Source: Lasiosphaeria ovina
Taxonomy: Eukaryota > Ascomycota > Sordariomycetes > Sordariales > Lasiosphaeriaceae
Assembly: GCA_033439765.1 (NCBI GenBank)
Contig: JAULSN010000001.1
Span: 6,882,001-6,946,000, forward strand
Direction of reading: 5' to 3'
Length of the DNA stretch: 64,000 nucleotides
The first letter of the stretch is position 1. The number at the start of each line of letters is the position of its first letter. A program made the position numbers and the translations under genes. The notes under the pieces were generated by a model. The model was not told the origin of the DNA, made no database searches, and saw only the letters and a program-made list of their open reading frames with translations. Positions 30,832-44,043 of this stretch are shown here, piece by piece.

Positions 30832-32517
30832 ATGAGACTGATCAACGCAAAAACACTCGAATTCGACGAGTTTTTCGATTCTCAGGTACCTCGCTATGGC
30901 ATTTTGTCACACACATGGGAGAAAGAGGAGGTGACGCTGCGCGATATGAGGAAAAGGCCGCCTTCCGTGACAGCCAAGAAGGGCTACCGCAAGGTCACAG
31001 AGACGTGTCGCCTGGCCCTCGAGCACGGATTGGATTGGGTCTGGGTCGACACATGTTGCATCGACAAGACGAGCAGCGCCGAGCTGACGGAAAGCATCAA
31101 CTCCATGTTCCGCTGGTACCAACAGGCTGCCATCTGCTTCGTCTACCTTTCCGACCTCTCTACCCGCGACAATCTTGAAGTCAGGCTCCCCGCTTGCCGC
31201 TGGTTTACAAGAGGCTGGACGTTGCAGGAACTCATCGCTCCCAAGGATGTGTCCTTCTACGATAAAAAGTGGCAGCCCCGGGGCACCAAAATCTCCTTAG
31301 TCAACATAATCAACACCATCACTGGCATCTCAATACCAGCCTTGAAGTCTGAATCCCGCCTCAGCCGCTTTTCTGTCGCCAAGCGAATGTCGTGGGCAGC
31401 CCGCCGTACCACGACGCGGGCCGAGGACACGGCCTATTCTCTGCTAGGCATATTCGACGTTAACATGCCTCTCATATACGGTGAAGGCATAAACGCTTTC
31501 CGGCGCCTCCAAGAGGAAATCATGCGCAAGAGCAGCGACGTCACCATTCTCGCCTGGGAAGACACAGAGTCCACATGGGAAAACACCCTGTTCGCGCCCT
31601 CGCCAGCCGGCTTCACTGTTCACATGGTCGGAGTTTTGGGCGGCAGATCAACGAGTTCCCTGTACAGCGACGCCCACAACACCGCCCAGGAGTCCAGTAT
31701 GACCAACAGGGGGTGGCGGATTGAGACCCGCCTGCTGAAGCTATCAGACAAGAGCAGTGGAAACTTGGTCTATCTTCTCAAGCTGGGCGTTGTCTGGGTT
31801 CAAGGCGTTGGGGAGACAACGGTGGGAATAACCCTGGAGAAGGTCGGGCCCCATCTATTCACTCGGCAGCAACGGAGCCTCACCATCGTCCTCCCCACGC
31901 TGTACACAATCGCGAACCCGCCTCTCCTCACCTGCCGCCAGAATTTCTTCATTGCAAGAGACGCCCATGACTGGGAAAACATCGAGGAGTTTGAGCTCCA
32001 CGAGATCTTTACGTTTCCTTGCCCCGTCGAAAAGGCCATCCCGGAGAGCTACTGGGATGAGTCCAGCCGTATCTTCTATCGATCTCCTCAGGAGTCCCTG
32101 GCATTCTCCGCCCTGGTGACCAAGACGGTCGAGGGCTTAGACCTCCAGCTCCTCGTCCTCATCGACCAGGGGCTAGAGGTGCCAAAGGCCTACCTCTTAT
32201 ACCCCCCAAAGAACCCGGGCCTGATGGAGTGGTTCAACTGCGACAAAGCCGCGAGGGAGCCCCACTCGTTGAGCGAGCTCACCTTCCAGCTGGGAAAGGA
32301 CAGACCGACACTGTCTGAAAAGATTGAGATCATTGTGGACGGGAGTCCATTGTGGGTCTCAGTTCGCCTAGTCGACAATTTCGCCAATAGAGGGCCGTTT
32401 GAACACGGATCCGCTCTTGGGATGGGTCGCCGACATTATCAGGTCCGGCTGGATGTCGAATACCCCCGCATCGACGACCTTTGGACCTTTGGCAAGGAGG
32501 ACGGAGATGGTGATTGA
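30832..32517 (+). CDS. HET-domain protein (heterokaryon incompatibility type)
   Basis: A single-exon frame from ATG 30832 gives 561 residues. The open frame extends upstream to 30694 without a better ATG. The N-terminus carries the HET domain in order: MRLINAKTLEFDEFF, YGILSHTWEKEEVT, GLDWVWVDTCCIDKTSSAEL, ESINSMFRWYQQA..CFVYLSDL and RWFTRGWTLQELIAPKDVSFY, followed by DTAYSLLGIFDVNMPLIYGEG. HET domains trigger programmed cell death in vegetative incompatibility and are often effector parts of fungal immune proteins. The C-terminal 300 residues have no domain that I can name. This is the only fully intact large gene of the immune-type cluster at 21-33 kb. Confidence 0.92.
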   Translation: MRLINAKTLEFDEFFDSQVPRYGILSHTWEKEEVTLRDMRKRPPSVTAKKGYRKVTETCRLALEHGLDWVWVDTCCIDKTSSAELTESINSMFRWYQQAAICFVYLSDLSTRDNLEVRLPACRWFTRGWTLQELIAPKDVSFYDKKWQPRGTKISLVNIINTITGISIPALKSESRLSRFSVAKRMSWAARRTTTRAEDTAYSLLGIFDVNMPLIYGEGINAFRRLQEEIMRKSSDVTILAWEDTESTWENTLFAPSPAGFTVHMVGVLGGRSTSSLYSDAHNTAQESSMTNRGWRIETRLLKLSDKSSGNLVYLLKLGVVWVQGVGETTVGITLEKVGPHLFTRQQRSLTIVLPTLYTIANPPLLTCRQNFFIARDAHDWENIEEFELHEIFTFPCPVEKAIPESYWDESSRIFYRSPQESLAFSALVTKTVEGLDLQLLVLIDQGLEVPKAYLLYPPKNPGLMEWFNCDKAAREPHSLSELTFQLGKDRPTLSEKIEIIVDGSPLWVSVRLVDNFANRGPFEHGSALGMGRRHYQVRLDVEYPRIDDLWTFGKEDGDGD

Positions 32518-35500
32518 CAGGAGCCGTCATGTTATTTCCCCGCGCACCTGAATTTTCTTTTGGGTATCGCTCGCCTATTCTCGTCTCTTTTGCAAGCGCC
32601 TCTCGTTTTACCATAATAATTAGGCTCATGCGGCGCCCGCATCCTCGGTGCGATCTACGGTATTTACATCCATTCTGGTTCGCTGTTTATGCGCGACGAT
32701 TCACACGAGATATGACAGATAACCACATATTAAAGCGGGTTTTGTGTTTCTTTGCTCGGAAGGTCTATGTGAAGCAAATGCGCAGAGACAAGAGGTAATG
32801 TACCAGCCGGCCATATTAACCCATCAACTGTATAGGACTGCTTAAAGCCAAACAAGGTCGCTTGTTGATAACACCAACTTATTCGTGGATCTTGAAGGTA
32901 CACACAATAACCTATCCGCCGGCCCGGCCCGGCGAAGGCTCGCAGAGGTTAAAGACCCCACACCCCTTTCGACTGTCAAGAAGCGGACCAAACGATCGCG
33001 AGAACCCACGATGCTGGGACACTATTCGATAAGCAAAAACAGCAAGACAAGTTCACTTTCGGCCATCTTGCATCAGCCGAGGCACAATCACTTGACCGTG
33101 CGGCTCATCGCAGCAGAGCTGGTCACGAGCGCTGCGAATGGCATGAGAGAGGTGACCGATGACATGCGACTAGAACGAAACGAGTACTAGAGCAATGCCA
33201 AAGACAGGGCAGAACATGAGTCGTGAAGAACACAGGGGCATGAGAACTCATGTTGGCACCAGGCAATGATAGATCGACAAAGATACGCACTGCCATGTCA
33301 GAGCAGGATCGTCAAAAGTGACGCGATCATTGATGCCTCCATTCCCATGGCCTTGCCAGGCAGAGACGGCGCATCACCCAAACATATATCATCAGGAGAG
33401 GCAACCCGGATCCCACGCCACCAACGACCAACAGGCGCTCGAACCCAGTGCCCGCAGAGGACTATAGGTCACCTGCACCGTCAGAGGCCCTATCAATGGG
33501 GACGGGGATCTGAGGACGATTGCCCGTGTGTGTGCTTGGCCAATGCAAACGAGGCTCGTGCGGCGCCCGTAGGGCGGCGTTGCGACAAACGTCCATGCGA
33601 TGACGCAGAGCATTGATGGGTAGGCTGCTCGGAGGTCGCCGTTGTTACCGCATAAAAAAACTTTGCCTGTTTCCATGATCCTTCAACAGATCGGCCACAA
33701 AAGGAAAAAAACTCGTGTAAGCTCCCAGGCTCGGGAACAGAAAGTTGTTTGCCTCCAATTTCATTCCCGAAGATGGTGTTAAGTACGGAGTATCCCGCAA
33801 CGGGAAGCACGAGCGAGTCACTGCAAAGTACAGTACATACAGGCAGGGCAGTGCGTCGGAAGCAAAGTGTTCATTCGGCGGAGCAAAAAAAAAAAAAGCG
33901 AGTGAGGCGTCAGAGTTCCCGGCGCCAAGGCCCGGATCATCCGCGCAATGGCCTCGCGAAAAAGGGGCCCGGGACGGCCACCTGGGGCGTAAATGAAACA
34001 AACAAGAGTCGGAGTAAAGAGCAAGCATCCTAGCAACGATGTTTCCCTAGAACTCTGAGTTGCAATCGAGGGTTGCATTGTCCAAGTCCTTACGGATCAG
34101 AGCTGGATAACGCAGTGGGGGGGAAGAGAAAATGGGAAACATGACGAAGGGAGAAAACAGCGGCGCCATGCTATCGACATGGGCTGGCGGGATATTGGGC
34201 GCTTCCCCTGAAATGGTCGAACCGCGAAATCACAGCGCGCGAAGAGAGTAAAGACGGAGAGAGGGAGAAAAAAATGTTGCAATGAATGACAAGTCAGCCG
34301 CTGGACTTCCAGGCGCCATCTGCGCCCAAGCGGGAATGGGGCTCAAGTACGAAGTACCTATCCGACGCCTGCACGGCAAGGGCAGACGTCACAAACGACG
34401 AGCGGTGGTCACTTGAGGCTCGGGAAATGGTGTCTTGGCGATACGGTAACAACCAGACAGGGCCAAACTGCGGGTTGCCGCAATCTGAGGTGCCGCCGGT
34501 GTGTGAAGGGGGATTGCTGGATGGCTCGGGTGGGTAATGACAGCGGCTCTGCTGACGATCGGCCCAAATGACGCCACTGCTCCAGCGGCGCCGACTCCGA
34601 GGGCACTAAGAGATTCGATTCGCGCTTGAGGCTCCATTGGCTCGCTGTTTTGCCCATTCCGTTTTCGACGTTGAACATTCTGTTGTTCTGCGCCGGCAAA
34701 CAGGCGCACGGATTTGCTAACTGCCTGGTGTCCTTGAAAGTGGGCGTGAAACGGCGTGCGTTTGAAGGCAGGCTGCCAGTTGCCCAACTGGGACACAGTT
34801 GTCACCATTTCTGGGCGTTGATGCCAGTGCGGCGCCTGATGCTGTGCACTCCCATCCAAGCCTTTCCAGGAGGGCCCGCAGAAACACGACGGACCATTTT
34901 CAGTTGGGTGCAGGAACACAATGCGAGCTTGGTTCGAGTTGTTCACTGGTAGGGCAGTTGCCTGCCCAACAGTCGCGATTGCCCGTGGAAAATACAAACC
35001 GTCTTCGTTCCCGCTGGGCTGTTAGTCGGGCTCGACTGGGAGCAGAAGTGAACTTTGCCTCACTGGCTGCATGCAGAGCGGGGGCAAAGGAAACCAGGAC
35101 GAATGAACACTGAGTGCCGACTCGCAGAATCGCAAACAACAATGCCAACATTACGCGGCTGGTGTGTTTGTCGCAAGTGGTTGAACGATAAGGTGGTTTG
35201 TAAAATATATCGCGTCGCGCCGCAAAAGCGGCTGGGCTGGGGGCGGAGAGTGTATCCCAAGTTCTCTTTCAAGGCCACGCTGTGATGCGCGTGCAGCCCG
35301 ACGAGGCTGTCGTTACACTCGCGATTTCCTTGACAGATCTGAGGGAAGCAGTCGCCTTCACCTCAAGCTGTGTCAATCAGGCGGTACAAATGCCATTTCA
35401 ATCGCAAAACCGAGCTCCGCCGATCTCGCGACTACAGGACGGGAGCTTTAGTGAGGGGAGCTTTAAAGCTTAAAAAGACGGAGTCGAGGCACATTCAATC

Positions 35501-36773
35501 AAAAAGCGCCGTGCGGATCCGGGTTGGTCGTTGGCTGCCACCACAACCCCTTTTTCGACAAGACGACGCCGCTGTTTGGGCGGGGGGCAATGCGTGTACC
35601 CTCTACTCGTGGCTAACGAAGTGCCGATATTATTTGCTGGGAGTCTGTTAGCACTAGACTTTCTCAGTACGCAGGTTCCTCAGCTCTACCCCTGGAGGCA
35701 ACATGAGGGGCGTGGAGCCGTCCAATAGTAAGTAATCTCGCCCACGCAGCACGCAGCAGCGGAGTGTTGCGCACATGCCCCGCTCTAGCAGCGAACACCC
35801 CTGTAGACCTTTGCCGGCGCAGAGACAGGGGAAGGCGCGTTTCGTGCAGCCAGATTTGGGAAAGCAGCTGACAGGAGACGCTGTGTGTGCGCTGCTGCCA
35901 GTGGTCCAAAGATGCACTGTGGTCTGGCCACTCGGCGTGTTGGACCAAGCAAACGGACAGGCCCAGGGCGTGGACCTGCTGAGCGATGCCTTGATTGCGA
36001 TGACAGCATCCATGGCACAGGTGCAGAAAGACGCCCCAGAAAGGCACGGAATGCGGCGGCGATGAACTTGACGGCGGACTGAGTCAGGAGCGAAGGACCG
36101 ATGGGAAGCAGGAAAAAAAACACAAAGAGGAATCGTCGCCCCAGAAGCCCGCATCTCCCTCCGAGTCCATGGTTTCTTGAATTTTGGCCGACCGACCACT
36201 CCAAGGCAACGCGCGCCCGTCAACGAACGTTATGTGTTGTCGCGCAACCGCAATTCGACAACCTCCGTGCCCGACTTCCTGACTCGCACCTGTTACCTGC
36301 AGCTCGCTAGAACCCGCCGCCGTGGTGACCGCTCATTACCTACGACAGCCCGTGCATTGCTATTGCAACAGTGCTCAGAGACCTGTGCACAGCATTAGGT
36401 CAGCGGGTCCGCTCCCCCCTAATCGCCAGCGTGCAGCCACTATTTCTGCATCACGGCAGAAGCTATTGTATTGGCGGTGGAGAAGATTTTGGACGACAGA
36501 TTGAGCAGCCACTAGTCAACTGCAGCGTAATATCCCAGTAGGCGGCCAACGGCAGCCCGTTGATCAAATCGTTCCCACCACCCCCGGCTGATTGCGGGCG
36601 CGTCTCCCCCTGCCCAGGCTGGCTAGAAGCCACCCCATCCCGCTTCTGTCTCGGCTTCCCCTGGAGTGCCGTCAAGCGTCCCGCCTGTCTCAATTCGGTC
36701 GGCTGCCCTGGGCGCTGGGGGGGGAATATTGGAGCTGGACATACGGGCTAGGTCCGCCTTTTGACGCCCAGCG
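32518..36773. other. Long intergenic region, no convincing gene
   Basis: About 4.3 kb without a recognisable domain. The longest ATG frames (32885-33190 plus; 34389-34997 minus) have no family features and look like chance. Poly-A runs occur near 33885-33898. The right part, 36560-36773, is C-rich and should contain the promoter of the next gene. Confidence 0.4.
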
Positions 36774-39700
36774 ATGCCCTCGTACCATCCCGCCGCGACA
36801 CTCCCAACTTTGTATCCGGTACGTGTCGCCGATTATTTGTCGACGACGTCGTTACCCCCGCGATCCTCGAGATTCCGCGGTTCCAAGCCCACTGGATCGC
36901 AATCGCCCTCGTCGTCGAGAACACGGCGGCCCAGTCGCGACTCTGCCAATTTGGTGTCCCACGAGGCCAAATCCAATCGCTACCCCCCCGACCCCCCCGA
37001 CCCCGTCGACTCCCCTGCAGCCGAAGCCCGGCCAGCGGTACCAAGCCGACACAAAAAAGCCTCCTCGGCGACAACCCACCGCGCATCGTACACCGCTTTC
37101 CCTCCCCACTCCCTCCCACAGACGCCGACCCTCTTTCCTCCGGCGCGAATTACTTTCGATCTCGCCGTAGCCGACGCGCCGTCCAACCGCGCAGATCCTT
37201 TCCATGACCCGGCACTTCCGTCCGCCTCGCTAGACCCGGCCAAAGAACTCGAGCGTCCGCGCACGAGTGGTCACTCGCGGTCGAGAAGCACCGGCGGCCT
37301 CAGCGACAGCTTTCGAAACCTCAATCGCTGGTCTGCTTCGACGACATCGAGTCGCGCTTCCATCCTCACCAACTTTACTCGTCGCGTGAGTTCCGAGGTA
37401 CTCGGAGGCGCCTTTTCCTCGCCGAGCAAGAAGCAACGCAAAAGCCGGTCATCGACAATCAGCGGTTCGCCTCAGGGAGCTGCCTCGTCTCAAGCCCGCA
37501 GCGATTCGCCTCTGCCAGCCCCAATTCCGCCGCTGCTGAGCTTGCCTCAGATAACGACCGGGCCGTCGCTGGAGGACGAATTTCGCCAGTCTAATGTACT
37601 AGGGAAGGTTGCAGAACCACAGCGACCACGCTACATCCGCCGACCGAGCGACGATCTGGGACTCTACTGGGATGGTATACCACAGATTTCAGAAGAAAAG
37701 CCGGGACTGTCGTCGACGCAGCAGCAGCAGAAGCAGCAGAAGCGGAAGTCTGCGGAGTCGTTGCGCCCGCTCGCAGTAATTGAGCTACCGCCGACGATGC
37801 CATATAATTCACAGATTGGCGAGCCGAGAGGGCACTCGCGGAGTAGGTCAACGGGTGCCAAGGGCAGCGCTGACTCGACTGGATCGAAAGGTCGCGATCG
37901 GGAGCGCGATCGCTCAGGCAAACCGCCATCCCAGAGGGCTATGTTGTCAAAGGCCCTCCAAAAAGCAAATACGGCCGTTCAGCTCGACAATGCGCAGAAT
38001 ACTGAAGGCGCACGGAGAGCATATTCAGAGGCTTGCACTTTACTACAACAAGTGCTCCAGCGCACGTCGGGAGATGAAGACCGAAATAAGTTAGAGGCCA
38101 TTGTACGTTCAAACTTCCATTCTACATTCCCCCTTTCCACTGTGACCGTACCTGCTGTGGCTTTCCTGGCAGTACTCAGTTCTGACACACGCAACCCAAA
38201 TTATAGCACAAGACCTACACGAGCCGAATCGATGAGCTTGACGAGCTCCTTGCCGGGCTTGAGCTGGCCGAAAAAGAACTCCCACAGCGGCCTGAGAGTA
38301 ATGAACTCCAAGATGACATTGACGTGTTTATGAGCTCGCCTTTCATTAACGAAGAAGAAAATTCCCGTGAAAATGTGAAAACAGCAGTGGTTGTAAGAGA
38401 GCAAGATCACGACAGAGACTTCGTGGTGCCTAGTTATTCCATGCCGAAAACTGCTTCAAGGCTCTCGTTCTCTTCAAAATCACCCCCAAATCTCTCGATA
38501 GATGTACCGAGGGACGGTTCTAGATTTCCGAAGGAGGTTCCCCAGGCGATCTTGACGGAGCAGTATTCCCTTCAATCAGCTTTCTCACGAACACGATTCG
38601 ACAATGGCGCGACCCTTCAACCCCATGTCGACAACGATTACCTGCCGCCGCCACTATCCCCTCGGCGACCGCTGTCTCCAGCTAAGCCGCCCCCACCGCC
38701 ACCCGGACAGGAAAGTCCGGATAGATCCACTCGACCTGATTACTCTGGAGCTGGAGCTCGACTAGCTCCGGCCGTTTCGATGAGAGGCCACCAGCGGGCG
38801 AACAGCCACGAGTCAGTATCGTGGCTCGACCCGATTGACGAGTCTGGTGGGTCGGCAGCTTCTTCTGTCCACTCGCGCTCATCATCACTGGGGATAAGAA
38901 GAAAACATATTAGGGCCGCAAGTGGGGACACGGAGGCCGAGTTTGACGCCGCCCTGGACGATGCAATCGAGGCTGCTTATGACGAAGGGTACGAACCCGA
39001 AATCCCATATGAAGGTGAGCTTTACCGTGAAGACTCTGAGGACGTGATGGCCAAGACACTACGGAGGGTAGAGCTAGCGAGGGAGCGGGTTCGGGAATCC
39101 GAGAGAGAGGCTCTGGAGCTGGCAAATGAAAGAGAAAAGAGGCTACGGCTGCAACAACAATTAGAGGATGAGGAGTATTCGAGGAAGGAGGCGTTTGTCG
39201 ATGACTTCTGGGACGGCCATAACACGGATGAAGAGGAGCGGGTGCTGGAAGAGATGACTAGGGGCTACGTGATTGAAGACTTTGCATTTGGCCGTCAAGT
39301 GCGGACTTCGGTGCCGCGAGAATCAGACTCCAGCGGGGTGACCAGTCGAACTTGGCACAGTTCGATGGGTTCTAACCCGCCGACGGCCACCACTATGCTC
39401 ACAACCGTGAGCGAGAATACGGTCCTCTCTCAGATTGCCGCCCCGCTCCATTCGCCGCCCAAACAGGCGTTACCTCAAATACCCCAGTTACCGCCTCAGC
39501 CGTCCTCTGCAGGTTCCCAGGGCTCTAACCAAAGCGTGCGAAATCGCCGCCTCTCGGGTCAAAACCCAAAGCAACTGAAGATTGAGACAACAAAGCTGAC
39601 CCAAACAGCGCCACCGGCCACGGCGGGGCCATCGTTCCCCTCTCAGCCAAAAACGAGCAGCTATATTGTCCAACAACGCCAGGCTCTATCGGCCGGTCCC

Positions 39701-41093
39701 AACAGGACGAATGGCCCACCGCTGGGAAGACCTGCTCCATCCCCGGTTCCAGGCTCGTTGGCAGAAGGAACGGGAACACCGCCACTACCTACAGGTTTTG
39801 TGCAGGATGACCAGCCTCGCTCCGGCTCACCGTCCGTATCAAGACCAGTGTTGCGGAAAAATTTCTCTTCCTCGAGTCTGAAGAGTTTGAAGTCACGGAA
39901 CCTCTCAGTCTCAAACATGGATGACGCGTCAGACATGTCACCAGGGACGCCGCTAAGTAACCAGTTCGGAGTTGGCGGATCTTCCTCTCGACTACCCGCC
40001 CTTCCGTCGCTCCCCACTCCGCTCGTGGGGAATTTCAAGGACCGGGCAAACGGCCCCGTGGCCGGCGGCTTGCACCTGTTCGACAGCCATTTTCACCTAC
40101 CGAACAGCCCGGGGTCGCCCAACACGTTGGTTGCTGAAGCGCCTGCGCCGCTCGAGCCCTGTCCTAACGACGTCATGCTTAGGCCATTTTGGCTGATGCG
40201 CTGCCTCTACCAGACCATATGCCACCCACGCGGGGGGTATTTGAGCAACAAGCTGTTTGTGCCGAGAGACGTGTGGCGGGTCAAGGGCGTGAAGCTCAAG
40301 TACCTGGAAGACAAGATCTCGAACTGCGATTACCTGACAGCTGCTCTGCAGAAGCTGGCCAGGGTAGACACGATTGACGCCGATGCAGTGCTGGAAGAGA
40401 TGCAGTCACTCGAGGGCGTGCTCGAGCAGGTCCAAGCGACCCTGTCCCGTAAGCTGGGTAGCGAGGTAGGCGTCCAAGGTACAAGTACCATGTTCAAGGA
40501 TGCGAATGCCGTCGAAAGCGAGGCATCATCAGTGCCGAGGTCTGCTTCTGTCATGGCCAAGGGCAGCGGTTTCTCGTGGCGAAGACTTCGGAGCAAGAAC
40601 AGCTCTGCCAATTTGCCAGCCCTGGCGGCGTATAACGGCAAGGGCGGGAGCGGCGGTACCAGCTCATCGGCAACACCCACCGACGGGTCTGGTGGCAAAG
40701 ACGCGTTTCTGCCGAGTTTGCCCATGACCAGCCACCCCACAAGTCGACCGACGAAGCGAAATGTTGGGAGCGTGTTGTTCGCGGGTCCGAATGCGAACTA
40801 CATGAGCGCGTTGGCAAGACTGTTCGACGCAGCTCAGACAATCGGTGAGTACCCGTGAAAGACAGCAGCGAGCCGAGGGCAAGCAGTACTGATCAAGCTT
40901 CCTAGACCAAATCGCTCGCCAGGTTGACGACCCCGGTCTGCGCCACGCCGACAAGACGCAAGTCGGGCTCGAGTTGTGCACTCGTCACGCCGCCGAGTTT
41001 TTTGGCTTCTACATTTGCCGCTTCGTGCTCTCCGATTTGACCATGATGCTGGACAAGTTCGTGAAGCGCGGTACCGAGTGGGTGCTTGTTTGA
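36774..41093 (+). CDS. MIT-domain protein, 1384 residues
   Basis: Exons 36774-38102, 38207-40844 and 40906-41093 join in phase. The first 385 residues are low-complexity and Ser/Pro/Arg-rich. An MIT (microtubule interacting and trafficking) three-helix bundle spans about residues 389-460 (RAMLSKALQKANTAVQLDNA... RIDELDELLAGL); the first intron falls inside it. A long disordered middle contains an acidic coiled coil (RRVELARERVRESEREALEL). A conserved C-terminal part reads LMRCLYQTICHPRGGYLSNK and FVPRDVWRVKGVKLKYLEDK. MIT domains bind ESCRT-III tails or microtubules, so a trafficking role is likely. The extreme N-terminus could be altered by an unrecognised intron at GTACGT near 36820. Confidence 0.85.
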
Positions 41094-41790
41094 TCAAACG
41101 CCCCTCGGATGAGTAAGAATCACGTGAAGGGGGAGGATGGAAGGATTTGTTTCGATTCGATGCATATATAATTGGTTACGTCCGAGGACCGGCTCCAACG
41201 ATGCAGGATTGCTGCTAGACGAGTAAGGCAAGTCTCGTCTGCAGAAAAAAGCAATGGGTGCAAAGGGGAGAAGGGGAGAGGGGAAAGAAGATCCTTGAAA
41301 GGATTTGACGTCTTTTGGTTTGCCTCTCGGTCGGCAAAAGAGGAAGCCCTGCGCTTTGGCTAACACGGCTGCCTCGGTATATAATTGCATATGTCAGCAG
41401 GGGGGCGGAATGTGTCTAGCCAGGAGGAATGGCAGATTATGACGGGACGGAGGTCACGTAGGACAAGTTTTGTTTATAGCAGCGGAATGAAGATATATAT
41501 ATATGTGCCAAAGAGCTGCCTCGGGTCCTCAAAGTCAGCTGCATCCGTCCCCTGAACATTCATTACCGAGGCTGATGTAGCGCAGGTCCCGATAAGATAA
41601 GCGGCCTGCTAGGCAATGGGAGTTGGGGAAATTTTGGGTGGGGACTGCGAGACTGAGCTGCGACTCCAGCTTTCTGGCCAAAATTTTGGCACGTCGTTTC
41701 GACGCGGATAGCATGGTCCGGTAGAAGTTAGAACACGGACGTCGACCCGACCCTCTCCTCGCAACTCCATGCCCCTGAAGCGCCAATCGG
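41094..41790. other. Intergenic between MIT gene and GUF1
   Basis: This is the 3' flank of the MIT gene and the promoter of GUF1. An alternating (TA)n-like run sits near 41493-41505 (ATATATATATATG). No gene was seen. Confidence 0.45.
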
Positions 41791-41889
41791 ATGCGTGGCG
41801 CACCGGGTCTCCAAGGACTCATGCGACCATGTCTACGACTGCCGCCTCGAGCCTTGCCGCTGCTGCTGAACCGAACGGCATTCACAGTT

Positions 41890-41930
<41 letters not shown>

Positions 41931-44043
41931 GCGCGCCATCTCCCGGTTCTCGCGGCTCATGCCGCACAGCCAGCCGCCTGCACGACAACTCCCTCCACCG
42001 CCACCCTCTTCCTCATCCTCGACGAACCCGGCCGTCTTTGTCCTCTCCCGGGGCCAGAGATGTCACGCCTCAACCACAGCCAGCGGCGGTATCCGCAATA
42101 AAAAAGCCAGCGACCTCGAGCAACGCATCGCCGCCATCCCCATCGAGCGCTATCGCAACTTTTGCATCGTGGCGCACATCGACCACGGCAAAAGCACCCT
42201 GAGCGACAGGCTGCTGGAATACACGGGTACCATCAGCGCTGGCGATGGGAACAAGCAGGTCCTGGACAAGCTCGACGTCGAGCGCGAGCGTGGAATCACG
42301 GTCAAGGCCCAGACCTGCACCATGCTCTACCGCTACCCCAGAGACGGGCTCGACTACCTGCTCCACCTCGTCGACACCCCCGGCCATGTAGACTTCCGCG
42401 CCGAGGTCACGCGCTCGTACGCCTCCTGCGGCGGTGCCCTGCTCCTCGTCGACGCCTCCCAAGGCGTGCAGGCGCAGACTGTGGCCAACTTCTACCTCGC
42501 TTTCGCCCAGGGTCTTACGCTGGTCCCCGTCGTCAACAAAGTCGACCTCCCGACGGCCGATGTCGAGCGCGCCCTAGGGCAGCTTGAGTCCGTCTTCGAC
42601 ATGGACACCTCCAAAGCTGTCCGGGTCAGTGCGAAGACGGGCCAGGGCATCGACAAGGTTCTTCCCGCTGTGGTTGAGCTTATTCCCCACCCCATTGGAG
42701 ATGCCGAGAAACCCTTGCGGATGTTGCTAGTGGATTCGTGGTACGATACGTTCCGCGGCGTGGTCCTGCTCGTGCGTGTCTTCGACGGGCAGGTGCGGGC
42801 TGGCGACAAGCTTGTCAGCTTTGCTACGGGGCAGGAGTACACGGTGGGCGAGGTGGGCATCCAGTACCCTGGCCAGGTGGCCCAGACAGCGCTGCGGGCG
42901 GGCCAGGTTGGCTATATTTTCTTCTCCCCGGGCATGAAGCGGATTCAGGACGCCAAGATGGGCGACACGTTCACAAAGGTCGGAGCTTTGGGTGTCGTCG
43001 AACCGTACCCCGGATTCGAGGAGACCAAGCCCATGGTGTTCGTGGCGGCGTTCCCGACAGACCAGGCGGATTACAGTAAGCTTGCGGACAGCATTGGGCA
43101 GCTTGTGCTCAATGACCGCAGTGTCACGCTGCAAAAGGACCACTCCGAGGCCCTCGGCGCGGGGTGGCGCCTTGGCTTCCTCGGCAGTCTGCATTGCTCC
43201 GTGTTCCAGGACCGGCTGCGCCAGGAGCACGGTGCCGACGTCATCATTACAGAGCCGTCCGTCCCGACCAAGATCGTGTGGGGCAACGGCAAGGAGTCTG
43301 TTGTCACTAACCCCGCCGAGTTCCCCGAGACGGACGACCACCGCCTCCAGCGTGCCACGCTCTACGAGCCATTTGTGCGCGCCACTATGACTTTGCCCGG
43401 CGAGTACCTAGGGCGCGTCATCGAGATCTGCGAGGCCGCCCGCGGCCTCCAGAAGAGCATCGAGTTCTTCCACGCGACCCAGGTCATTCTCATCTACGAA
43501 CTGCCCACGGCTAGCCTCGTTGACGACTTGTTTGGCAAGCTCAAGGGTGCCACCAAAGGCTACGCCACGCTCGATTACGAGGATGCCGGCTGGCGTCAGA
43601 GCCATCTCGTCAAGATGAACCTGCTCGTCAACAAGGCCCCTGTCGATGCCGTTGCCCGCGTGGTGCACAACAGTGTGGTAGACCGCCTCGGCCGACAGTG
43701 GGTCGAGAAGTTCAAGGAGCATGTCGATCGGCAAATGTTTGGTACGTTTCCCTTCTTTCCTCATTCTTTCCACCCCTGAACACGATGTGTTCCTCCATCT
43801 CGTGCCAAGATACTCACTGCTTCCGCAGAGGTAATCATCCAAGCCACTGCCGGCCGCCGCATTGTCGCCCGCGAGACCATCAAGCCCTTCCGCAAGGACG
43901 TGCTCGCCAAGCTGCATGCCAGCGACATTGGCCGCCGCAGGAAGCTGCTCGACAAGCAAAAGGCGGGCCGCAAGCGCCTGCGCGCTGTCGGGAACGTGGT
44001 TATTGACCAGGAATCGTTCCAGAAGTTTCTGACTAAGTCCTAA
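41791..44043 (+). CDS. GUF1: Mitochondrial translation factor GUF1 (EF4/LepA)
   Basis: Exons 41791-43741 and 43829-44043 join to 721 residues. The N-terminal ~115 residues are Arg/Ser/Pro-rich, as in a mitochondrial presequence, and hold a run of 13 serines encoded by (AGC)13. The GTPase domain has G1 AHIDHGKST (from residue 128), DTPGH (195) and NKVD (249). EF-Tu-like and EF-G-like domains follow, then the LepA-specific C-terminal domain ([33 protein letters not shown]). GUF1 binds mitochondrial ribosomes and promotes fidelity, probably by back-translocation. ATG 41791 is the first in frame; ATG 41821 is a possible alternative. The gene is intact. Confidence 0.96.
41890..41928 (+). repeat. 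(AGC)13 microsatellite in GUF1 coding sequence
   Basis: Thirteen perfect AGC units encode polyserine within the predicted mitochondrial presequence. This is a likely site of length variation between strains. Confidence 0.9.

Noticed and set aside
34389..34997. 202-codon minus-strand ORF as a gene
   Set aside because: No domain, no signal, average composition and no splice partners. Probably chance in a long intergenic region.
42727..43341. 204-codon minus-strand ORF inside GUF1
   Set aside because: Antisense to a fully supported GTPase gene. It has no motif.
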